28,776 nt of DNA from DAOTVS01 sp034436375 (GTDB taxonomy: Bacteria; Chloroflexota; Anaerolineae; SpSt-313). The notes under the pieces were generated by a model. The model saw nothing but the letters and a program-made list of their open reading frames with translations, had not been told where the DNA came from and made no database searches. The stretch covers positions 1 to 28,776 of the forward strand of contig DAOTVS010000233.1 in the NCBI GenBank assembly GCA_034436375.1, read 5' to 3'. This document shows, in pieces, positions 15,518 through 22,918 of this stretch; positions within the stretch are counted from its first letter, which is position 1; each line of letters starts with the position of its first letter. A program made the position numbers and the translations under genes.

Positions 15518-17105
15518 AATCGCTGTACACGACTTGCCCGCCACAGATGGTATACTGCACTCGTGTATCCAGCAGCGCCTCCGGCGGCACGTGAAAGATA
15601 TCCTGCGAAAGCACAACCAGGTCAGCGACCTTGCCCACGCCCAGGCTGCCCTTGATCCGCTCTTCTCCGGCTGCGTAGGCAGCCCCCCACGTGTAGGCGC
15701 GCACGGCCTCGTAAACGGAGAGTCGTTCGGCCGCCCGCCATCCTCCCGCAGGGGCGCCGCCCGGCCGCTGCCGCGTGACCGCGGCATAAATGCCAGCCAG
15801 GGGATCGAGCGATTCCACCGGGCAATCGGAGCCAAAGGCCAGCACAGCCCCCGCCGCCAGCAGGCTTTTCCAGGCATAGGCCCCCTCGCAGCGCCGGCCC
15901 CAGTAGGCCTCGGCCATGTCCATATCGGAGGTGGCATGAATGGGCTGCATCGAGGCAATCACACCAAGCTGCGCAAACCTGGGGATATCCTGCCGCTGCA
16001 ACAGCTGGGCGTGCTCGATACGCGGCCGCAGCCCCTGGCCCTGCCAGAGGTCGCGGGTCGCTTGGTAGGCATCGAGCACCCGCCGGTTTGCTCGATCGCC
16101 GATAGCGTGGGTGGCCGGCGCAATCCCGGCCTGCGCCGCCCGCTCCACCAGGCGATGCAGAGCTTCATCGTCCAGCACCGTCACGCCGCAATTCCCCGGC
16201 TCCCCCTCGTAGGGCTCGTACAGGTCCGCGGTATGCGAGCCGAGGGCGCCATCCGCAAAGAGCTTCAGGTGCCCCACACGCAGCCAGGCATCGCCAAAAC
16301 CGCTCCGCAGCCCGAGCCTCACCGCCGCGTCAAGGCCATCGCGCGGGATCAGCATATACACCCGCAGCGGTAAGGCTCGCTCACTCCAAAGCGCCATCAT
16401 GGCGGCCATCTCATTACCGCCCTCGCAATCGTGCACCCCCGTCAGCCCCACACGGTGAGCATGCGCCGCGGCAACCAGGATCGCCTGGCGCAGGGCCTGC
16501 GGGTCCGGCGGCCCCATCCGCTCCAGGGCCATTGCGGCGGCATCCTCCAGCAGAATCCCCGTCGGCTCGCCGGTACGCGGATCTCGCCGAATCTGCCCCC
16601 CTGTCGGGTCCACGCCAGACGCATTGATGCCCAGGCGGTGCAGGGCGAGCGAGTTGGCCCAGAGCGCGTGGCAATCCTTGGAGCTCAAAGCAACTGGGTG
16701 TCGGGGCGCCGCCACATCAAGCAACTCACGCGTGGGGAAATCGGGCGGCGTCCACAAATTACGATCCCAGCCACGCCCTTCGATCCATTGACCAGCCGGC
16801 GTCTGCGCGGCCCGGGCGCGCACTCTTTCGGCGGCTTCGCCTGCCGAGCGCACGCCAGTGAGGTCAACATGCTGCAGGGCCAGGCCATAAGCCGCGAAAT
16901 GCAAGTGAGCATCCGTCAGGCCAGGCAATGCTGTCTTGCCCGCCAGATCCAACACGGTTGTGTGCGGGCCCACACAGGCGCGCACCGTCTCCGTATCCCC
17001 GCAGGCCATGACCCACCCGCTGGCCATTGCCACGGCCTCGACCATCGGCTGCTCGGGATCCATGGTATAGATCCTACCGTTCAGAATCACCAGGTCTGCT
17101 TTCAT
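15507..17105 (-). CDS. YtcJ-like metal-dependent amidohydrolase
   Basis: A 532-residue amidohydrolase-superfamily enzyme of the YtcJ/amidohydrolase_3 type. Residues ~1-60 form the first half of the small beta domain (LVILNGRIYTMD). The metal motif is LPGLTDAHLHF (H67, H69). Further hallmarks are GVHDCEGG, THAIGDRANRRVLDAY, RIEHAQLL, the FGSDCPVESLDP metal Asp, and SLGVGKVADLVVLSQD closing the beta domain. Such enzymes hydrolyse C-N bonds of amides or N-acyl compounds; the substrate is not predictable. I start it at ATG 17105-17103, where homology begins behind a GGAGGAGGGG stretch; the frame extends 29 codons further upstream without support. It converges on the LysM gene. Confidence 0.9.
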   Translation of the reverse strand: MKADLVILNGRIYTMDPEQPMVEAVAMASGWVMACGDTETVRACVGPHTTVLDLAGKTALPGLTDAHLHFAAYGLALQHVDLTGVRSAGEAAERVRARAAQTPAGQWIEGRGWDRNLWTPPDFPTRELLDVAAPRHPVALSSKDCHALWANSLALHRLGINASGVDPTGGQIRRDPRTGEPTGILLEDAAAMALERMGPPDPQALRQAILVAAAHAHRVGLTGVHDCEGGNEMAAMMALWSERALPLRVYMLIPRDGLDAAVRLGLRSGFGDAWLRVGHLKLFADGALGSHTADLYEPYEGEPGNCGVTVLDDEALHRLVERAAQAGIAPATHAIGDRANRRVLDAYQATRDLWQGQGLRPRIEHAQLLQRQDIPRFAQLGVIASMQPIHATSDMDMAEAYWGRRCEGAYAWKSLLAAGAVLAFGSDCPVESLDPLAGIYAAVTRQRPGGAPAGGWRAAERLSVYEAVRAYTWGAAYAAGEERIKGSLGVGKVADLVVLSQDIFHVPPEALLDTRVQYTICGGQVVYSDSMG

Positions 17106-17186
17106 CGCTCGCCCCTCCTCCGATGCGGTCGCCAGCAGTATACCGGTGGCTGTGGCGGCTGGCAAACGCGCAAACACGCACCGACC

Positions 17187-17214
17187 TTGCACCTCTCGAC
17201 AAACGGCCTATACT
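17187..17214 (+). promoter_or_regulatory. Promoter of the DUF6249/ECF sigma operon
   Basis: TTGCAC (17187-17192), a 16-base spacer and TATACT (17209-17214), inside a GCCTATACTG word shared with the promoter near 5474. The leader to ATG 17325 is about 100 bases and carries no obvious gene. Confidence 0.6.
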
Positions 17215-17324
17215 GTCCCCTGAAACATCCGGACCATTCCGACTGTCTAAAAGGTAACCGCATCCTCTGGCCCAGTGTCCGGGCATCTTCGGGGCCGGAT
17301 CAGGAAGAGGGTAACGGAGGTTTC

Positions 17325-17747
17325 ATGGACTTGTACAACTTTCTTATCCTGCTCAGTCCAAGCGTCCTCATCATTGCCGCGCTGGCTTTTGCTGCCGTAA
17401 TGCGCTACATCGCCTATAAAGAGCGAGTCGCCCTGGTCGAGCGTGGCGCTGATATCCAATGGCTCTTACAGAATCAACGCTTGGGGAAGCAGGGTAACCG
17501 CGGCGTGCTATGGGCCGGCACCATCACAGCCACTTCCGGGCTTGGTGTGCTGCTGGGGCTCTGGATGTTGGGGCGCGGGGTGTGGCTCATTGCCGGGTTT
17601 GTACCATTGTCGGTCGGCCTGGGTTTGATGGCCATCTACTATCTCACGCGGGGCCCGGCCAGCAGCCATCCCGGCACGGAAAAGGCGCCGGCTACAGGAG
17701 AGGAAAACCCACTTTCGCCCGATAGCTCGCAGGCAGGCTCGGTTTGA
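17325..17747 (+). CDS. Small membrane protein, DUF6249-like
   Basis: A 140-residue protein with an N-terminal membrane helix (LILLSPSVLIIAALAFAAVM), a short charged segment (YKERVALVERGADIQWLL), two more helices (GTITATSGLGVLLGLWML and a following WLIAGFVPLSVGLGLMAIYYL), and a polar Pro/Ser tail. This layout, including the 'YKER..LVERG' cytoplasmic box after helix 1, fits the DUF6249 type of protein found beside ECF sigma genes. Function unknown; position before a sigma/anti-sigma pair suggests an envelope-stress role. GGAGG at 17316-17320 is four bases before the ATG. Confidence 0.7.
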   Translation: MDLYNFLILLSPSVLIIAALAFAAVMRYIAYKERVALVERGADIQWLLQNQRLGKQGNRGVLWAGTITATSGLGVLLGLWMLGRGVWLIAGFVPLSVGLGLMAIYYLTRGPASSHPGTEKAPATGEENPLSPDSSQAGSV

Positions 17748-17813
17748 GCGCGCTCCCAGGTGAGGTGCCAGCCTTTGATATGCGGTTCGGCGATGAGATG
17801 GTCGAGTTGAGAG

Positions 17814-18383
17814 ATGCAGGAACCATCGGCTCGGTTGTTGGCCCGCTGCCGAGAGGGCGACAGGCAAGCCTTCAGCCAGCTGGCAGCCCAGCAACAGGCT
17901 TATGTCTACAATTTGGCCTACCGCATCATGGGCCAGGCCGAGGAAGCTGCTGACCTCGCTCAGGAAGCCCTGATCAAGGCGTGGCAGATGCTCCCTTCCT
18001 TCCGGGGCGACTCTCGTTTTACCACCTGGCTTTACCGGGTGGTGGTGAACCTGGGAATCAACCGCCTGGCGCGCCTGCGGCGAGAGCAGCAGTTGGCCGA
18101 TGCCGATGCGCTGCCTGCGCACGAGCATCCGGCGTGGGCCGCCAATCCGCAGGAGATCCATGATGCGGCTGAGCGGCGCGAGTATATCTGGAGCCAGGTT
18201 GATACCCTGCCCGACAAGTATCGGCTGGTGATCACCCTTTATTATCAGCACGAATGCTCCTACGAGGAGATCGCGCGCATCCTGCAATTGCCGGTTAACA
18301 CTGTCAAAACCCATTTGGCGCGTGCTCGTCAGATGCTGGCTGGACGGTTGGCTGGTATGGAGGAGGTCAGAAATGACCTGTGA
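17814..18383 (+). CDS. ECF-type RNA polymerase sigma factor
   Basis: A 189-residue group 4 sigma factor. Region 2 spans ~10-80, with the -10-recognition helix signature AEEAADLAQEALIKAWQ and RFTTWLYRVVVNLGINRLAR. Region 4 spans ~125-185, with the helix-turn-helix CSYEEIARILQLPVNTVKTHLARAR. No extra C-terminal domain is present. It directs RNA polymerase to stress or signal-responsive promoters; targets are unknown. The start at ATG 17814 has only GAGAG upstream. Its stop lies 11 bases inside the following anti-sigma gene, so the two are probably translated together, and the DUF6249-like gene 66 bases upstream likely shares the mRNA. Confidence 0.93.
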   Translation: MQEPSARLLARCREGDRQAFSQLAAQQQAYVYNLAYRIMGQAEEAADLAQEALIKAWQMLPSFRGDSRFTTWLYRVVVNLGINRLARLRREQQLADADALPAHEHPAWAANPQEIHDAAERREYIWSQVDTLPDKYRLVITLYYQHECSYEEIARILQLPVNTVKTHLARARQMLAGRLAGMEEVRNDL

Positions 18384-18894
18384 TCGCGTTCGCTGGCTCT
18401 TGTCTCTCAACCCTTGTACATCAGAGCAATCCCTCGATCCCCTGACGCGCTGTCACCTGGAGGGATGCCCGGCCTGTCGCTCATTCCAGCAGGCGTTGCA
18501 GTGGGTCGACAGTGATCTGCATGCGCGCCCCCTGGCCCAGCCCACTGCCGAGTTCGTGCCGGCAGTGATGCGCGGCATCGAGCGATCTTCTCAGCCCGAA
18601 GAGATTGCCCCACCCTTTTCGCGCGCGTTTTGCCTGATCAGCGCTATCGTCACGCTTTGCGCCCTGGTCGCCGGTGCGTTGTTGCTCCAAAATGGGGTTG
18701 TCGCCCCCCTGCCAGGCAGTGATCCTGTCCTGGCCAGCACCTGGCTGAACCCCATCTGGGCCCGAGATGCCTCTGCCTGGCTCTCTGCACGGAATGCGCA
18801 GGCCGCGCAGATCGTTCTTGCGGCCATGGCGGGTCTGCTGTTAACACTCGCAGGCGCTGCCATCGGCTTCCGCGCCTCTGCCCATGGCCAGTAA
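18373..18894 (+). CDS. Zinc-binding anti-sigma factor, two-helix membrane protein
   Basis: A 173-residue protein whose N-terminal ~60 residues carry the zinc anti-sigma motif H28-x3-C32-x2-C35 (CHLEGCPACRSF), with C3 as the possible fourth ligand. This domain binds and holds the cognate ECF sigma factor at the membrane. Two membrane helices follow (FCLISAIVTLCALVAGALLL and IVLAAMAGLLLTLAGAAIGF), separated by ~45 residues outside. ATG 18373 has AGGAGG at 18361-18366 with a six-base spacer and overlaps the sigma gene by 11 bases, as expected for a sigma/anti-sigma pair. The longer in-frame start at 18322 would run deep into the sigma gene and is rejected. Confidence 0.9.
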   Translation: MTCDRVRWLLSLNPCTSEQSLDPLTRCHLEGCPACRSFQQALQWVDSDLHARPLAQPTAEFVPAVMRGIERSSQPEEIAPPFSRAFCLISAIVTLCALVAGALLLQNGVVAPLPGSDPVLASTWLNPIWARDASAWLSARNAQAAQIVLAAMAGLLLTLAGAAIGFRASAHGQ

Positions 18895-19048
18895 GCCAAT
18901 GCCCCTGGCACCGAATATGCTGGATGCACATCGTCCGCCAGAATACCAACAAGCGTGATCTCGCGGCGCTCCACACAGCCTCGCACTCCATGCCTTGCTC
19001 AAACAGCAAGCGGTGCGCGAATATCCATGAAGCGATGCAAAGCGGACG

Positions 19049-19780
19049 ATGGCGGTTGCGATGAGCGATTTGGTGGAACTGGGTATCTACGAGCTGGTGA
19101 TGCGACACCCACCCATGCCGGTAGAAACGCTTCTCGGCCAGCTCGCCAGCGATCATGCCCGGCGCACCTACAAAAAGGTGCTGGCGCACTACCTGGCGTG
19201 GATCGAGCGTGACCCTTTCCTTGCCGATCGCACTTTGCTCCAGAACTATCAGAGCGAGCTACTGGAGTATCATCCACCAGCCAGGGCCGCGCTTTGGCTG
19301 CGCATTGTAGGCCATCTCTACCAGCAGGCTTGCGCCGACGGCCTGCTGGCCGCCAACCCGGCCGCCGGCCTCGCGCCCCCTTCCTTCTCTCCCCTGGTCA
19401 TTGACGAGGTCCCCACGCCCGAGCAAGCTCAGGCCCGCCTTGCCGCCTGCCAGCGAGAGCGCGAAGTAGGCCGGCGCGACTATGCGCTGTGCCTGCTGGT
19501 CCTCGATACGGGCCTTCCCGGTGAGGCCATCCGCGCCCTCCGCGTAGCCAGCCTCAGAGGGCGCCAAGAGGAGCACTATCTCGAGCTGCCCGCGGAAGGC
19601 GAGGGCGCTCCCGCGCACCTCGCGATCTCCACCGAAACCGCTCGGGCCATCAACGACTATCTCAGCCGTCTCGATGTCACCGACGACTCTCCGCTATTCC
19701 AGCCGCCCTGCCCCAGGCCGCTGCCGCCGCCCATCAGGCTGCGCTGGCCCACGCGCAACGGCCCGCACAGCCTGAACTGA
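19049..19780 (+). CDS. Tyrosine recombinase-like protein, truncated before the catalytic HxLRH/Tyr boxes
   Basis: A 243-residue protein. Residues ~30-110 resemble the SAM-like core-binding domain of XerC/D-type integrases (HARRTYKKVLAHYLAWIE, LRIVGHLYQQACADGLLAANPA). Residues ~125-215 resemble the first half of the catalytic domain. Where active enzymes have TGLR-x-x-E, this one has TGLPGEAIRAL, so the first catalytic Arg is replaced. The protein ends GPHSLN, exactly where an HxLRH box would begin, and the second Arg, final His and Tyr are all missing. It should not cut DNA. It could be a decaying gene or a DNA-binding remnant put to other use. ATG 19049 and ATG 19061 are both possible; neither has a strong ribosome binding site. 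Confidence 0.6.
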   Translation: MAVAMSDLVELGIYELVMRHPPMPVETLLGQLASDHARRTYKKVLAHYLAWIERDPFLADRTLLQNYQSELLEYHPPARAALWLRIVGHLYQQACADGLLAANPAAGLAPPSFSPLVIDEVPTPEQAQARLAACQREREVGRRDYALCLLVLDTGLPGEAIRALRVASLRGRQEEHYLELPAEGEGAPAHLAISTETARAINDYLSRLDVTDDSPLFQPPCPRPLPPPIRLRWPTRNGPHSLN

Positions 19781-19818
19781 CACATCCTGGATGCCCCTCT
19801 GGGGTCCCTCTTGGCCTC

Positions 19819-19847
19819 TTGACAGTACTCCAGTTTCATGGTAGAAT
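19819..19847 (+). promoter_or_regulatory. Consensus promoter of the ROK regulator gene
   Basis: A perfect TTGACA (19819-19824), a 17-base spacer and TAGAAT (19842-19847). It is the strongest promoter match in the window. Transcription should begin near 19854, inside the palindrome that follows. Confidence 0.85.
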
Positions 19848-19876
19848 GGACTTACGAACTGTTAGGAAGTAAGTCC
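19848..19876 (+). promoter_or_regulatory. Palindromic operator candidate at the ROK promoter start
   Basis: GGACTTAC (19848-19855) and GTAAGTCC (19869-19876) are perfect reverse complements separated by 13 bases that include GAACTGTTAGGAA. The site abuts the -10 box and covers the transcription start, where a bound repressor would block initiation. Because the next gene encodes a winged-helix ROK regulator, autoregulation is the simplest reading. A leader RNA hairpin is the alternative. Confidence 0.6.
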
Positions 19877-19932
19877 TTGCGAGAGTGTGTCCTTTCTGTG
19901 GCTTTCGGCGATCGGTTCGCCAGGAGGTCCCA

Positions 19933-21183
19933 GTGCCCAGTCGCGCATCCTCGGCCTCACATCACCAGGCCCCCAACATAGCTTCCGAAGCAGTTGTGGC
20001 CCAGATGGCCACAGCCAGCCTGATGCGCAGCATCAACCGCTCGGCCATTCTCGATCTCATCCGGCGGCACAGCCCCATTGCGCGCTCTCAAATCGCCCAC
20101 CAGCTGCATATCAGCTTGCCGACTGTTATGCGCATCGTCGATGAATTGGTGGCAGAGGACCTGGTGTGCTGCCGTGGCAGTGCGGAATCTACCGGGGGCC
20201 GGCCGCGCTCGTTGGTCGAGTTCAACGGCAGCGCTTATGCCGTGGTCGGTGTGGACCTGGGTGGCACCAAAATGTTCGGCACAATCGCGGACTTGGCCGG
20301 AAACATCCAGCACGAGCTGTATGTACCTCACGCTTCTTGTGAGGGAAACGGCGATAGCCTGGAACGCCTCTGCACCCTGATTGAGAGGCTACTCGCCGCC
20401 CCCCGGCCGGCTGGGCAACGCATCCGAGGCATCGGCATCGGCGCCCCCGGCATCACCCTGCACCCCAAGGGCATTGTCACCTTGGCCCCCAGCCTCGGGT
20501 GGCACAACCTGCCGCTGAAGGACATCCTCAGTGAGCGCTTCAGTCTGCCCGTATTTGTGGAGAATGATGTGAACCTCGCCGCCCTGGGCGAGCTGGGGTT
20601 CGGCGCCGGGCGCGGCGCGCGCCACCTGGTCTGCATTTCCATTGGTACAGGAATCGGCGCGGGGATCATTGTCGATGGCGCCCTCTACCGGGGTCACGAC
20701 CAGGCGGCGGGTGAGATCGGCTACTTGCTACCGGGGGCGGACCTCTTGGGGCGGCGCTATGAGGGCTTTGGCGCGCTGGAGGGCCTGGCCTCGGGCAGCG
20801 GCATCGCCGAGCGCGGGCGCCGTGCGCTGCAGGCAGAAGGGCTTGAGCCTGCAGAGGACCTCAGCGCCGAGTATGTCTTCGCTGCAGCGCGCCGGCATGA
20901 ACCCTGGGCCGAGCGCGTGGTGAGTGAAACTGTCGACTACCTGGGCTTGGCCATTGCCAGTGTGAGTGCACTGCTCAATCCGGAGGTGGTCATCTTGGGA
21001 GGCAGTGTGGTACGCTCGGCTGACCTCCTGGTGGATCCCATCCGCGAACGGCTCCAGGGCGCAGTGCCTTTCCTTCCCCGTCTGGTGGTCTCGCAGTTGG
21101 GTCTGCGAGCTGCCGTCATGGGCGCGATCATGTTGGTGCTGAACGCGACCATGGAGTATTTCGTCGTCAGTCGGCTTCCCTGA
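19933..21183 (+). CDS. ROK-family transcriptional regulator (NagC/XylR type)
   Basis: A 416-residue regulator. Residues ~33-82 form a winged helix-turn-helix (RSAILDLIRRHSPIARSQIA, LPTVMRIVDELVAEDLV). A ROK sugar-kinase-like fold follows: VGVDLGGTK (phosphate-1 loop, ~106), GIGAPG, GWHNLPL, VENDVNLAALGE (with the ROK Asp) and ISIGTGIGAGIIVDG. The ROK zinc box C-x-C-G-x2-G-C is absent: after GHDQAAGEIGY comes LLPGADLLGRRYEGFG with no cysteine. Such proteins repress sugar genes and release DNA on binding a sugar. I start at GTG 19933, five bases after AGGAGG (19922-19927). An earlier in-frame GTG at 19885 would add a Cys-x-x-Cys peptide but lacks a comparable ribosome site. The gene leads directly into the ABC transporter genes. 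Confidence 0.9.
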   Translation: MPSRASSASHHQAPNIASEAVVAQMATASLMRSINRSAILDLIRRHSPIARSQIAHQLHISLPTVMRIVDELVAEDLVCCRGSAESTGGRPRSLVEFNGSAYAVVGVDLGGTKMFGTIADLAGNIQHELYVPHASCEGNGDSLERLCTLIERLLAAPRPAGQRIRGIGIGAPGITLHPKGIVTLAPSLGWHNLPLKDILSERFSLPVFVENDVNLAALGELGFGAGRGARHLVCISIGTGIGAGIIVDGALYRGHDQAAGEIGYLLPGADLLGRRYEGFGALEGLASGSGIAERGRRALQAEGLEPAEDLSAEYVFAAARRHEPWAERVVSETVDYLGLAIASVSALLNPEVVILGGSVVRSADLLVDPIRERLQGAVPFLPRLVVSQLGLRAAVMGAIMLVLNATMEYFVVSRLP

Positions 21184-21222
21184 GTTTGTCTGGTTTGTGA
21201 CGAGCTGCTACAGCAGCCAAGG

Positions 21223-21256
21223 CCCCACAGACGGTGAGAGCGGTACCGCTGTGGGG
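21223..21256 (+). promoter_or_regulatory. Stem-loop between the ROK gene and the transporter operon
   Basis: CCCCACAG-A-CGGT (21223-21235) pairs with ACCGCTGTGGGG (21245-21256): 12 bp with one bulged A and a 9-base loop. There is no T-run, so it is more likely an RNA-processing or stability element, or a binding site, than a simple terminator. No clear -10/-35 pair was found in this gap. Confidence 0.55.
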
Positions 21257-21289
21257 AAGGGTACGGAAACGTGCCGGGAGGAATTGGAA

Positions 21290-22837
21290 ATGACAACCCT
21301 CAACAGACGTATCAGCAGGCGTCAACTACTCAAGCTCCTGGGCATTGGCGCTGGGACGGCGATCTTGAGCGCATGCGCCCCGCAGGCGGCCCCGACGGCT
21401 GCGCCAGCGCCAACGACCGCTGCGGCGGAGGCGACGGCTGCGCCAACGCTGGCCCCAGAGGAGGCGACCGCCGCGGCAGCGACGCCGACCCCAGGCGGCA
21501 ATGCTGCAGCGAGTGCCGGTGGCAATGCTGCTGATATTGCTGAGACGTGGGACATCGGGCAGCAGGCCTTTGGTGGGTACGATGTCCAGCACCCAAGCAA
21601 TCCAGTCACGCTGACGGTCTGGGCATGGTCTGGCGACCAGACGGATCCCTGGGTGTTGTCAGAGTTGGAAATCCTCAAGGAATTCCAACAAAAGTACCCG
21701 GAGATCAAGCTGGATATCCAGCCGACGCCCACGGACCTGGACACCAAGGTCAATGCAGCCATTGCGGCCAAGCAGGGGCCCGATATCCTCTATGAGAGCG
21801 ACCGCGAGGCCGAGTATCCCCGCCGCGGCGTGATTCGGGATATCCCTGAAGAAGTCATCCCCATGGACTTTATCAAGAAACACAACTTCTATCAGGTACG
21901 CCCGCTGGATGATGGCAAGCTCTATTGGATTCACTGCCGCGCCATGGGCCCCATCATCTATGCGAACAAGGCCCTGCTGGCGGAGGCGGGTCTCAAGCCG
22001 ACCGATGTGCCTAAGACCTGGGAAGAGTTCGGCAAGTTCGCCCAGCAGCTGACCAAGGCCTCCGGGGGCCAGATGTCGCAGGCCGGCTTTGCCTTTAACG
22101 GCTATGCGCGCTACATCTGGGACGACATGATGTACCAGCAAAAGGCCCACGTCTACACCAAGGACAAGAGCTTTATCGACTCGAACGAGAGCTACAATGC
22201 GTGGCAGATGCTGGTCGACATGTACGATCGCTTCAAAGTGAACGACCGCACTTTCCTCAACTATGACGAGGCGTTTGGCACAGGCAAAGCAGCCATGACC
22301 CAGGTCTGGACCTGGTTCGGCGCCACGCTGGAGGCCAACTATCCCGATGTCGACTGGGTGCCCGTCACCTATCCCACCTTCACGGGCGAGGGGCCTTACG
22401 GTCGCTTCGACTATGACGGTATCAGCTGGATGGTGACCACGCTGGCCGAGGGCGACCGTATGCTGGCCGGCTATGAGCTGATGAAATTCACCGCTCACCA
22501 GTACAAGCTGCTGGTTGACAGCGCGCACACCGAGGGCTCGATCTTTACCGCCGTGCCACACCCCGACTATGAGAAGATGTTCAGCGATGTAGCGGCGGTG
22601 GAGCAGCCGACGCAGGAGCAGCGCCGGACGCAGTCGCTGGGCGTGCTGGCCAGGCAGTTCCAGGGCGGCATGGTCTTCCCTGGCGAGGTGGCGGCGCCGT
22701 TCGACGACATGTGGAAGAAGATGGAGGAAGCCATCCTCCTGAACAGGGAGCCCATCAAGGACGTGCTCAAGCAGTACCAGGGTCTGTACGACGAAATGCT
22801 CAAGCAGACTCACTTCTGGATCACGCCCGAAGCATAA
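21290..22837 (+). CDS. ABC transporter sugar-binding lipoprotein with Tat-type signal
   Basis: A 515-residue family 1 extracellular solute-binding protein. The signal combines a twin-arginine motif (S9-R-R-Q-L-L-K) with a lipobox ending at C29 (ILSAC), so it is probably exported folded by Tat and then lipid-anchored. An Ala/Thr/Pro-rich low-complexity tether (~30-85) precedes the binding domain, which starts near VTLTVWAWSGDQTD. It has the usual ILKEFQQKYPEIKLDI, PDILYESDRE and YANKALLAEAGLKPTDVPKTWEEF segments. The ligand is probably an oligosaccharide, judged from its family and neighbours. ATG 21290 has GGGAGG eight bases upstream. It is the first structural gene after the ROK regulator and is followed by two permease genes. 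Confidence 0.92.
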   Translation: MTTLNRRISRRQLLKLLGIGAGTAILSACAPQAAPTAAPAPTTAAAEATAAPTLAPEEATAAAATPTPGGNAAASAGGNAADIAETWDIGQQAFGGYDVQHPSNPVTLTVWAWSGDQTDPWVLSELEILKEFQQKYPEIKLDIQPTPTDLDTKVNAAIAAKQGPDILYESDREAEYPRRGVIRDIPEEVIPMDFIKKHNFYQVRPLDDGKLYWIHCRAMGPIIYANKALLAEAGLKPTDVPKTWEEFGKFAQQLTKASGGQMSQAGFAFNGYARYIWDDMMYQQKAHVYTKDKSFIDSNESYNAWQMLVDMYDRFKVNDRTFLNYDEAFGTGKAAMTQVWTWFGATLEANYPDVDWVPVTYPTFTGEGPYGRFDYDGISWMVTTLAEGDRMLAGYELMKFTAHQYKLLVDSAHTEGSIFTAVPHPDYEKMFSDVAAVEQPTQEQRRTQSLGVLARQFQGGMVFPGEVAAPFDDMWKKMEEAILLNREPIKDVLKQYQGLYDEMLKQTHFWITPEA

Positions 22838-22846
22838 GGCATGTCA

Positions 22847-22882
22847 GCGGGGCAGTCCGCAAGGTCATGCGGGCTGCCCCGC
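22847..22882 (+). promoter_or_regulatory. Intra-operon stem-loop after the solute-binding protein gene
   Basis: A 15-bp stem, 22847-22861 with 22868-22882, has one G-T wobble and an AGGTCA loop, and begins 9 bases after the stop. With no T-run after it, it fits an element that protects the upstream mRNA from 3' decay, so that binding protein is made in excess over permeases. This role is inferred from the similar malE-malF arrangement. Confidence 0.7.
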
Positions 22883-22918
22883 ATCATTCCACGGTTGCTC
22901 AATTTTGAGGAGGGAGCC

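Noticed and set aside
19885..19932. Possible Cys-x-x-Cys zinc knuckle (CPFCGFRR) at the N-terminus of the ROK regulator
   Set aside because: It needs a GTG start at 19885 with no good ribosome site; AGGAGG five bases before GTG 19933 marks the likelier start. Only one CxxC pair is present.
21375..21540. GCG/ACG-rich low-complexity run as a DNA repeat
   Set aside because: It encodes the Ala/Thr/Pro tether of a lipoprotein and has no fixed repeat unit; the same holds for the linkers at 13140-13230 and 14980-15120.
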